Part shown: one piece after another, positions 44,018 through 52,202 of the stretch
Layout: every line of letters starts with the position of its first letter
How positions within the stretch are numbered: position 1 is the stretch's first letter
Assembly: GCA_016704565.1 (NCBI GenBank)
Contig: JADIZV010000002.1
Location: 186,001-250,000 of the forward strand
Source of the DNA: Candidatus Phosphoribacter baldrii
Lineage (GTDB): Bacteria > Actinomycetota > Actinomycetes > Actinomycetales > Dermatophilaceae
DNA length: 64,000 nucleotides
Direction of reading: 5' to 3'
Translations under genes and position numbers: made by a program
Notes under the pieces: model-generated
What the model saw: the letters and a program-made list of their open reading frames with translations, nothing else
What the model was told of the DNA's origin: nothing
Database searches by the model: none

Positions 44018-45364
44018 TCACTCCGGGAGCAGTTCGCGATCAGTCGCGTGCGGGACGATCCGCGGCGTCGTGTGGGCATCGCCCTCGGGCAGGGTCGGGT
44101 GCGGCAGCGCAACGGGTTCCGGGGCGGTAGCGCCCTGGCCGAAGTCCGTCGCGCCGACGAGGACCGCCATGTTCCCGTGCGGGTGCTTGTTGCGGTACAT
44201 GAGGTCGTGGGCGAGCGGGATCTCGTCGTAGGTGAAGGCTTGCGACAGGCACGGGTCGAGCTTCCCGGCCAGCGCCAGCTGGTTCATCTGGTTGGACTGC
44301 ACCGCGTTGGCGAAGTGCGAGCCCTGCAGGCGCTTCTGGCGCATCCACAGGTAGCGCAGGTCGACGGTCGCGTTGTAGCCCGTGGTCCCGGCGCACACGA
44401 CGACCATGCCGCCGGTGTCGCAGACGAAGATCGAGCTGGGGATGGTGCTCTCGCCGGGGTGCTCGAAGACGATGTTCGGTGCGCGGCGCTCGCCCAGGAC
44501 GTCCCAGATCGCCGAGCCGAACTTGCGCGCGCCCTTGAGCCAGGTCCCGTAGGCCGCGTCGTCCTTCCAGTGCGGCAGCATCCCCCAGTGGTCGAAGTCG
44601 TTGCGGTTGATGCAGCCTTTGGCGCCGAGCTTCATGCAGTAGTCGAACTTGTCCTCGCCGGAGACCACGGCGATGGGTATGCCGCCCGCGGCCTTGACGA
44701 TCTGGATCGCCATCGAGCCCAGACCGCCCGCGCCACCCCAGATGAGGGCGACGTCACCTTCCTTGACGGCGTTCTCGCCCCAGCCGTGCAGCATCCGCCA
44801 GGCTGTTGCGGCCACGAGGGTGTAGGCCGAGGCGGCCTCCCAGGTCATGTGCTTCGGCTTGGGCATGCACTGCTGCGCCTGGACCTTGGTGAACTGAGCG
44901 AAGCTGCCGTAGTTGGTCTCGTAGCCCCAGATGCGGAAACTCGGCGAATACATCGGGTCGCCGCCGCGCACGACGGTCGGACAGGTGCGGTCCCACTTGC
45001 CGCAGTGCAGGACGACCTCGTCGCCGACCTTGACGTTGGTGACGTCCTTGCCGACGGCATACACGATGCCGGAGGCGTCGCTGCCGCCGATGTGGAAGCG
45101 CTCCGGCTCACCCGCCTTGTTTCGAGCCCCGATCACATCGACGGGGATACCCAGGCCAGCCCAGACGTTGTTGTAGTTGATTCCTGCGGCCATGACATAG
45201 ACGAGCACCTCGTCGTCGGCGATCGTCGGGACGTCGACGACCTCCTTCTGGAAGGCCTCCAGCGGCGGGCCGAAGCGCTCCGGCCGGATCAGCCAGGCGT
45301 GCATCGTGGCGGGCACCTCACCGAGGGGAGGCTGCTCGCCCAGGTCGTAGAGCTCTTTGGTCAT
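44018..45364 (-). CDS. ccr: Crotonyl-CoA carboxylase/reductase
   Basis: Key enzyme of the ethylmalonyl-CoA pathway: NADPH-dependent reductive carboxylation of crotonyl-CoA to ethylmalonyl-CoA. 448 residues of the MDR family. Diagnostic stretches: VMAAGINYNNVWAGLGIPVD, GGDPMYSPSFRIWGYETNYG, FAQFTKVQAQQCMPKPKHMT, WGGAGGLGSMAIQIVKAAGG and NIVFEHPGESTIPSSIFVCD. ATG 45364 follows GAGAGGA. With the MeaA-type mutase, epimerase and thiolase also in the window it makes most of an acetyl-CoA assimilation route. Confidence 0.95.
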   Translation of the reverse strand: MTKELYDLGEQPPLGEVPATMHAWLIRPERFGPPLEAFQKEVVDVPTIADDEVLVYVMAAGINYNNVWAGLGIPVDVIGARNKAGEPERFHIGGSDASGIVYAVGKDVTNVKVGDEVVLHCGKWDRTCPTVVRGGDPMYSPSFRIWGYETNYGSFAQFTKVQAQQCMPKPKHMTWEAASAYTLVAATAWRMLHGWGENAVKEGDVALIWGGAGGLGSMAIQIVKAAGGIPIAVVSGEDKFDYCMKLGAKGCINRNDFDHWGMLPHWKDDAAYGTWLKGARKFGSAIWDVLGERRAPNIVFEHPGESTIPSSIFVCDTGGMVVVCAGTTGYNATVDLRYLWMRQKRLQGSHFANAVQSNQMNQLALAGKLDPCLSQAFTYDEIPLAHDLMYRNKHPHGNMAVLVGATDFGQGATAPEPVALPHPTLPEGDAHTTPRIVPHATDRELLPE

Positions 45365-45679
45365 CGTGGGTCCTCTCTGCATGGGCGGGCCGCCCGCGGG
45401 CTGGGCGGCAAGCGCCGGAGATCGACGACGCGCCAACGATCTGGCGCTCTTTCATCGACCGTACCCGCAAGCCGAGGGGCTGCTGAGGGGCTCAACCCGT
45501 GACGTTGCCCACCCAGCCGTGGCCGGCCGACGAGGAAGGCCAGGGTGGAGGGAAACCCACCGCATGCGTGGGTTTCCCTCCACCGAGAGGTATGCCGCGG
45601 GGTCCGGTCCCGGACGAGGCGCCGGTCCGGCTGTGGATAACTGAGCGAGCCATCGCACGAGCCTTGCCATGCTGACCGT
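45365..45679. other. 315-base divergent region between ccr and an AbiEi-like gene
   Basis: Holds the ccr ribosome-binding site, a 17-bp palindrome (45544-45584) and one GTATGCCG copy near 45590. CATGCT at 45668-45673, six bases before ATG 45680, might be a weak -10 for the downstream gene. No ORF or RNA gene recognised. Confidence 0.4.
45544..45584. repeat. Palindrome copy 1 flanking an AbiEi/DUF559-like gene
   Basis: GGTGGAGGGAAACCCAC (45544-45560) and its complement (45568-45584), loop CGCATGC. An identical 17-bp stem recurs at 46750-46790. It lies in a divergent promoter region, so it is not an ordinary terminator. Confidence 0.85.
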
Positions 45680-46741
45680 ATGCGCGCCAACCGTGACGAT
45701 CGCACCAATGATGGCGATCCCGACCTTGCGCCGATGCAGGGAGCGCCCTATTGGCGGCCCGACCATGCCCTCGACGCCGCCGGGCTGCTGCGGTTGGCCC
45801 ACGAGCAGTTCGGCGTCCTCACCTTGGCGCAGGCCCGAAGTGGGGGGCTCACCGAGCGACGGATCGCCGGGAGGGTTGCTGCCGGCCAGTGGATCCGGCT
45901 GCACCACGGGGTCTACCTCATCGAACCGGGTCGCACCCAGTGGCACACGCGCGCCGTCGCCGGACTATTGGCGTGCGGGTCTGGAGCCGCACTCGTGGGC
46001 GGCAGCGCGGCATACCTGTGGGGACTGGCCTCGACGCCCTCGTCGGTGGAGATCGCCGTCCCGTTGAACCGACGACTCGATCCCAAGGACGGGGTGGCGA
46101 TCCGCCGCAGCGCGTGGATCGCCGACCGCACCCACGAACTCGCGTGGCCCTGGCGGACGACGGTCGAGCACACGGTTCTCGACGTTGCCGCGACCCGGGA
46201 TCTCGACGCGGCGATCGCCATCGCGGCGCGGGCCACCCAACGGCGCCTCACCACGGCCCGCGCGCTCATGACGGTGTTGGAGCAGAGGGGGCGCCATCGG
46301 TGGCGACGCGAGTTGGGCGAGGCGCTGGCCGTGGTGTCGGGAGGTGCGGAGAGCATTCTTGAGGTGCGGTATGTGCGTGACGTGGAGCAGGCTCACGGCC
46401 TGCCGCGCGGCGTGGCGCAAGTCTCCTCGGCGACGGGTATGCCGTGGCGGCACGACATCGGCTACCCGCAGTTCCGGGTGCTCGTCGAACTCGACGGGCG
46501 CCTCGGTCACGAGGGTCGATCCCGGGTGGCCGACACCCGTCGGGATCGGGGCAATGCGGCGGCTGGCTGGCTGACCCTGCGAGCGGGCTGGCTGGATGTC
46601 ACCACCGCGCCTTGTCCACTCGCGGCGGAGGTGGGTGCGGTGCTGCAGTCACGCGGTTGGGGCGGTCGGCCGCGTCGCTGCCGCAGGCGCGGTTGCCTGG
46701 CCGAGGTGTCGATGCCGCGGCCGGGGTCCGCCATGTCGTGA
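45680..46741 (+). CDS. AbiEi-antitoxin-domain protein with DUF559-like C-terminus
   Basis: 353 residues. N-terminal AbiEi-like winged-helix domain (FGVLTLAQARSGGLTERRIAG, WIRLHHGVYLIEP), middle helical part and a C-terminal DUF559/Vsr-type segment (PQFRVLVELDGRLGHEG, RRDRGNAAAGWLTLRAG), where E and D residues could form a nuclease site. Such fusions are abundant in actinobacteria and have no assigned role; a partner toxin is not visible. Two identical palindromes bracket it, suggesting acquisition or repeat-mediated mobility. Confidence 0.75.
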   Translation: MRANRDDRTNDGDPDLAPMQGAPYWRPDHALDAAGLLRLAHEQFGVLTLAQARSGGLTERRIAGRVAAGQWIRLHHGVYLIEPGRTQWHTRAVAGLLACGSGAALVGGSAAYLWGLASTPSSVEIAVPLNRRLDPKDGVAIRRSAWIADRTHELAWPWRTTVEHTVLDVAATRDLDAAIAIAARATQRRLTTARALMTVLEQRGRHRWRRELGEALAVVSGGAESILEVRYVRDVEQAHGLPRGVAQVSSATGMPWRHDIGYPQFRVLVELDGRLGHEGRSRVADTRRDRGNAAAGWLTLRAGWLDVTTAPCPLAAEVGAVLQSRGWGGRPRRCRRRGCLAEVSMPRPGSAMS

Positions 46742-46746
46742 CCGAC

Positions 46747-46793
46747 CAGGGTGGAGGGAAACCCACCGCTGGCGTGGGTTTCCCTCCACCCTG
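46747..46793. repeat. Palindrome copy 2 flanking the AbiEi/DUF559-like gene
   Basis: Same 17-bp stem as at 45544 (GGTGGAGGGAAACCCAC), here extended to 20 bp (46747-46766 / 46774-46793), loop CGCTGGC. It lies between convergent genes and may also act as terminator. Confidence 0.85.
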
Positions 46794-46826
46794 CGGTCGG
46801 GTGGCTGTGATCGACCCGGGCGAACG

Positions 46827-47264
46827 TCAGTGCTGGGGCGAGCTGGCGGCGGGCTCCACGAGCTCGACGAGGACACCGCCAGCGTCCTTGGGGTGGATGA
46901 AGTTGACCCGGCTGTCACTCGTCCCGCGCTTGGGGGTGTCATAGAGCAACCGCACCCCGCGCTCCCGCAGCGTCGCGCACACCGCGTCGATGTCCTCGAC
47001 CCGGTAGGCCATCTGCTGGATGCCCGGCCCAGAGCGGGCCAGGAACTTGCCAATCGGCGAGTCCGGCGAGAGCGGCGCGAGCAACTGAATGCATGAGCCC
47101 GACGACCCGACGGCCATCATCGCCTCGCGCACGCCCTGCTCCGCGTTGGTCTCCTCGTGCAGCAACTGCATCCCGTAGGTGTCCCGATAGAAGGCAATGG
47201 CCGCGTCGAGGTCGGCGACAGCGATGCCGACGTGGTCGATCATGGTGAAGAGGGCAGCGTCCAT
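46827..47264 (-). CDS. mce: Methylmalonyl-CoA epimerase
   Basis: VOC-fold metalloenzyme, 145 residues, interconverting (2R)- and (2S)-methylmalonyl-CoA (and probably ethylmalonyl-CoA). DHVGIAVADLDAAIAFY holds the first metal His; GPGIQQMAYRVEDID and VLVELVEP supply other ligands. TAGTCT on its strand (plus 47271-47276) is six bases before ATG 47264, so the mRNA may be leaderless. Neighbouring thiolase and meaB repeat a conserved actinobacterial order. Confidence 0.92.
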   Translation of the reverse strand: MDAALFTMIDHVGIAVADLDAAIAFYRDTYGMQLLHEETNAEQGVREAMMAVGSSGSCIQLLAPLSPDSPIGKFLARSGPGIQQMAYRVEDIDAVCATLRERGVRLLYDTPKRGTSDSRVNFIHPKDAGGVLVELVEPAASSPQH

Positions 47265-47270
47265 ACCCGC

Positions 47271-47276
47271 AGACTA
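47271..47276 (-). promoter_or_regulatory. TAGTCT -10 of leaderless epimerase transcript
   Basis: TAGTCT read on the minus strand, six bases upstream of ATG 47264. Confidence 0.5.
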
Positions 47277-47281
47277 GGCCC

Positions 47282-47303
47282 GCGGCATACCGGAGTATGC
47301 CGC
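47282..47303. repeat. Inverted CGGCATAC...GTATGCCG pair
   Basis: GCGGCATAC (47282-47290) and its complement (47295-47303), loop CGGA, in the divergent region between the epimerase and a permease. Confidence 0.6.
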
Positions 47304-47494
47304 CCGCGCGCGGATGTGACGCCCTTCATGTCGACCCGGTCCTCCTACGGAATCCGCACTTCCGATATCCCAAGTCAAGGGAATCGCGCAATTTGATCGA
47401 AAACGTGTGCCGATTCGTGAGATTCCTCTAGTCACAACGTCGACGCGGGGCCTAGGGTCCCTCCACCAAGGGTCCGTCAAGGAAGTGAGAACAC

Positions 47495-49261
47495 ATGAGC
47501 TCGTCGACCGATGTCGCGCCACTGGGCTACCCCGAGGCGTCCGAAAAGGGTCTCAAAGGCGGTGCGCTCGGATTGCTGTCGAGTGTCGTCGTCGGTATGG
47601 CATCCACGGCTCCGGCCTACTCGTTGGCGGCATCCCTTGGACTGGTCGTCGCAGTCACCAGTGCGGAGGGCAGCGTTGGGCTGAAGGCGCCAGCGGTCAT
47701 GTTGCTCGCCTTCATCCCCATGTACTTCATCGCCATCGCCTACCAGGAGCTCAACAAGGCCGAGCCCGACTGCGGGACGACCTTCACTTGGGCGGCGCGC
47801 GCCTTCGGCCCGAAGACCGGGTGGCTTGGTGGCTGGGGCATCATCGCGGCGGACGTCATTGTCATGGCCAACCTCGCCCAAGTGGCCGGGTCCTACTCCT
47901 ACACCTTCGTTGCCGAGGTGGGTGGATTGCTCGGCCAGGACTGGTCGGGGGTCGGTGACTTGGCCGATTCGACATTCTGGTCGACGGTCGCTGGCGTCAT
48001 CTGGATCGCCGTGATGACCTACATCTGCTACCGCGGCATCGAAGTCAGCGCTCGCCTTCAGTACGCGCTGCTGGGCATCGAGGTCGTCGTCCTGGTCGTC
48101 TTCGCCGTGACGGCTCTGGTCAAGGTCTACTCCGGCACGGCCGAGGAGTACTCGTTGACTCCGTCTCTGGGCTGGTTGATCCCGACCGACTTGCCGTTCG
48201 GGTCGGTGCTCGCCCCGGCCCTGTTGATCGCCTTCTTCATCTACTGGGGCTGGGACACCGCGGTGACGTGCAACGAGGAGAGCGACGACCCGGGCAAGAC
48301 GCCCGGTCGGGCTGCTGTGATCTCCACGCTGCTGCTGCTGGCGACCTACGCCCTGGTCTCCATCGCTGCGGTCGCCTTCGCGGGCGTCGGCGAGGAAGGG
48401 GTGGGGCTGGGCAACCCGGAGAACAGCGCTGATGTCTTTGCCGCCATCGGTCCCGACCTGTTCGGCGACTCCGCGCTGGGCAAGGCGGGCCTCATCCTGC
48501 TGGCGGCTTCGATCCTCACCTCGGCCTCGGCCTCGACCCAGACGACGATCCTGCCGACGGCGCGCACCGCCCTCTCGATGGGCGTCTTCCGTGCGCTGCC
48601 CCACAAGTTCAGCCGGATCCACCCGCGCTACCTGACCCCGACCTGGTCGACGGTCGGGATGGGGATCATCTCCACGGTCTTCTATGTCCTGTTCACCCTG
48701 ATCAGCCCGAATCTGCTCATGGCACTCATCGGGTCCGTCGGCCTGATGATCGCCTTCTACTACGGGCTCACCGGTTTCGTGTGTGTGTGGTTCTACCGCA
48801 AGACCTTCACCCGCACGGTCCGGGACCTGTTCATGCAGGGGATCATCCCGCTGCTCGGTGGGCTGATCATGCTCGCCACCTTTGCCTACGGTCTGATCAC
48901 CTTCCTCGGTCCGGACTACCTGACAGACGACGAGGACAATCCGATCACGATCTTCGGCTACGGCGCCGTCGGGGTTGTCGGGCTGCTCGCCCTAGCCTTG
49001 GGGCTGGTCCTCATGTTTGCGTGGATGATGGTTCACCCCGACTACTTCCGAGGTGAGACCCTGCCCAAGCGGGCTGCCCACGATCTGGTCCTTGCCGGAC
49101 CGCACACCGACCACACCTCGGTCCGCCTGCCCGACTCGGGCCTGCCCGAGTTGGTCATCGCCCCCGACCTGTCCAACCTGCCGCCGGGGCAGCACGCCAT
49201 TGACCTCACCAGCCATGACATCGTCGACAAGCCGGAGGATGGGGGAGCCCGGCCCGTCTGA
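47495..49261 (+). CDS. APC-superfamily amino-acid permease
   Basis: 588 residues, about fourteen membrane helices. N-terminal GALGLLSSVVVGMASTAPAY is the usual TM1 glycine-rich motif, with SRD-like contexts FTWAARAFGPKTGWLGGWGI and CNEESDDPGKTPGRAAVIST. A ~70-residue cytosolic tail (RAAHDLVLAGPHTDHTSVRL) ends the protein. Substrate unknown. The 200-base upstream region is unusually AT-rich for this window, with TTGATC at 47393-47398 as a possible -35; no clear -10. Confidence 0.85.
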   Translation: MSSSTDVAPLGYPEASEKGLKGGALGLLSSVVVGMASTAPAYSLAASLGLVVAVTSAEGSVGLKAPAVMLLAFIPMYFIAIAYQELNKAEPDCGTTFTWAARAFGPKTGWLGGWGIIAADVIVMANLAQVAGSYSYTFVAEVGGLLGQDWSGVGDLADSTFWSTVAGVIWIAVMTYICYRGIEVSARLQYALLGIEVVVLVVFAVTALVKVYSGTAEEYSLTPSLGWLIPTDLPFGSVLAPALLIAFFIYWGWDTAVTCNEESDDPGKTPGRAAVISTLLLLATYALVSIAAVAFAGVGEEGVGLGNPENSADVFAAIGPDLFGDSALGKAGLILLAASILTSASASTQTTILPTARTALSMGVFRALPHKFSRIHPRYLTPTWSTVGMGIISTVFYVLFTLISPNLLMALIGSVGLMIAFYYGLTGFVCVWFYRKTFTRTVRDLFMQGIIPLLGGLIMLATFAYGLITFLGPDYLTDDEDNPITIFGYGAVGVVGLLALALGLVLMFAWMMVHPDYFRGETLPKRAAHDLVLAGPHTDHTSVRLPDSGLPELVIAPDLSNLPPGQHAIDLTSHDIVDKPEDGGARPV

Positions 49262-49280
49262 CCTGGGAGGGAGAGCCGGC

Positions 49281-49326
49281 CGCGCGGCATACCAGGTGGG
49301 ACCACCACCCGCCGGTATGCCGCGCG
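49281..49326 (+). terminator. 13-bp hairpin with CGGCATAC...GTATGCCG after the permease
   Basis: CGCGCGGCATACC (49281-49293) and its complement (49314-49326). A second pairing, AGGTGGGAC (49294-49302) with GTCCCACCT (49343-49351), could compete. 20 bases after the permease stop. Confidence 0.55.
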
Positions 49327-49383
49327 TTCGCGCGTGTGGTGCGTCCCACCTAGCGATCCCGGGCCTGTGCACACGCTCGCGGA

Positions 49384-49389
49384 TACAGT
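49384..49389 (+). promoter_or_regulatory. TACAGT -10 upstream of the thiolase
   Basis: TACAGT at 49384-49389 in GGATACAGTGGACG, 48 bases before the thiolase start. No clear -35. Confidence 0.4.
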
Positions 49390-49436
49390 GGACGCACATC
49401 TGACGTTCCGTCCTGACCGCCCCTGGAGGCTGCGCT

Positions 49437-50633
<1,197 letters not shown>

Positions 50634-50639
50634 GTTTCG

Positions 50640-50728
50640 CCCCGGAGGGAACCTCGCCACCCCCTCCGGGGTTGTCAGCGTGTATGCCGCGTGGCCGCCC
50701 GACCCCCTGCGGGCGCCACGCGGCATAC
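50640..50728 (+). terminator. Two hairpins after the thiolase
   Basis: First: CCCCGGAGGG (50640-50649) / CCCTCCGGGG (50662-50671). Second: GTATGCCGCGTGG (50682-50694) / complement (50716-50728), continued by CGCCCG / CGGGCG inside. The second is a GTATGCCG inverted pair. Confidence 0.65.
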
Positions 50729-50782
50729 CCTGTCTCTCGCCAGTCTGTCGCCTGCTTCTGACGCCCCTTCCGAGAGGACGGT

Positions 50783-51744
50783 ATGCCGCCCCGCCCGGTC
50801 GATGTCCCCGCCCTGGTCGCCGCCGCCCGGGAGGGTGCTCCGCGTGCTGTTGCGCGCCTCATCTCCCTTGTCGAGGACCATCACCCCGCGCTGCGCGAGG
50901 TGATGGCAGCGCTGGCCCCGCACACCGGCAAGGCGCACATCATCGGCCTCACCGGCTCACCCGGCGTCGGCAAGTCGACCTCGACGAGCGCGCTGGTCGC
51001 AGCGTTCCGGGCTCGGGGCAAGCGCGTCGGGATCCTCGCGGTCGACCCCTCCTCGCCGTTCTCGGGAGGCGCGTTGCTCGGGGACCGGGTGCGGATGCAG
51101 GAGCATGCCCTCGACCCCGAGGTCTACATCCGCTCGATGGCCTCGCGCGGGCACCTCGGCGGCCTGTCCTGGACGACGCCGCAGGCCATCCGGGTGCTCG
51201 ACGCCGCCGGGTGCGAGGTCGTCCTCGTCGAGACGGTCGGCGTCGGACAGTCCGAGGTCGAGATCGCGGGCCTGGCCGACACGACGATCGTCCTGCTGGC
51301 CCCGGGATGGGCGACGGCATCCAGGCCGCCAAGGCCGGCATCCTGGAGATCGGCGACGTTTTCGTCGTCAACAAGGCCGACCGCGACGGCGCGGATGCGA
51401 CCGTGCGCGACCTGCGGCACATGATCTCCCTCGGTGACCGCACCGAGCCGGGCCTATGGCGACCGCCCGTGTGCAAGACCGTCGCCTCCCGTGGCGAGGG
51501 CGTCGAGGAGGTCATGGAGGCCATCGACAAGCACGAAGGCTGGCTCGATGCCTCGGGCACGCGGCATACCCGCCGGTTGAAGCGCGCCGCGGACGAGATC
51601 GAGGCGATCGCGGTCGCGGCCTTGCGTGCTCGGATGGGTGACCTGCGGGCCGGGCACGGGATCGCCGAACACGCGGCCGCCGTCGTGGCTGGCACCATCG
51701 ACCCGTATGCCGCCGCCGACGACGTCGTCGCCCACCTCACCTGA
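50783..51744 (+). pseudogene. meaB: MeaB-type GTPase chaperone of acyl-CoA mutase, frameshifted
   Basis: G-protein that protects and loads B12 mutases. Frame 1 runs from ATG 50783 (after GAGAGGA) with LTGSPGVGKSTSTSALV (P-loop), VDPSSPFSGGALLGDRVRM and VETVGVGQSEVEIAGLADT, up to VLLAPG. There CCCCGGGATGGG (51300-51310) lacks one base; the family's GMGDGIQAAKAGILEIGDVF continues in frame 3, with VNKADRDGAD, to the stop at 51744. About 320 residues if repaired. Either a real loss or a sequence error in a homopolymer-rich spot. Confidence 0.88.
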
Positions 51745-52060
51745 CGGAGTGCCTGACGGAGTGCGCCTGGCGGGGTGATCGTCCCCTCGATTGCACTCCG
51801 TCGCGCACGCACTCCGTCACATCCCCCAGGTCGCCCCCTGCCGCGGGAGTGCGGCGGGCGGGGGGGGGGCGCCGCGGGGGGGGGGGGGGGCGGAGTGCGC
51901 CTGGCGGGGTGATCGTCCCCTCGATTGCACTCCGTCGCGCGCGCACTCCGTCACATCCCCACCGACGACGTCGTCGCCCACCTGACCTGAGGGAGTGCCC
52001 GACGGAGTGCGCCTGGCGGGGTGATCGCCCCCTCGGTCGCACACCGTGGCGCACTCGCAC
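51717..52060. repeat. Duplicated meaB 3' end and inverted-repeat clusters
   Basis: The last ~9 codons of meaB plus the following ~75 bases recur at 51961-52060 (CCGACGACGTCGTCGCCCAC ...). Three copies of a unit beginning CGGAGTGCGCCTGGCGGGGT lie at 51755-51827, 51891-51960 and 52001-52060. GACGGAGTGC and its complement GCACTCCGTC alternate, so each unit can fold into a nested hairpin. This 446-base gap before glgX has no gene. Confidence 0.8.
51860..51890 (+). repeat. Two long poly-G tracts (10 and 15 bases)
   Basis: G10 at 51860-51869 and G15 at 51876-51890, separated by CGCCGC, inside the repeat cluster between meaB and glgX. Such runs are hypermutable and also prone to assembly error. Confidence 0.8.
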
Positions 52061-52202
52061 CGGCTGATCACCCTCGCGGGAGTGGGATGCGATGGCCCCT
52101 CTGGGGGTGTCCTGGCAGGATGGGGGTGTCCGGCGGGGAGGCCGGGAGTCGACCGGACGGCATACCCCCCTCGTCCATCCCTAGCCACCCGTGAAGGTGA
52201 CG

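Noticed and set aside
47341..47460. AT-richer stretch as a replication or attachment site
   Set aside because: No DnaA boxes, tRNA end or repeats; more likely a promoter region.
51300..51310. Programmed frameshift in meaB
   Set aside because: No known programmed shift in MeaB and no slippery heptamer or stimulatory structure evident; an indel is simpler.
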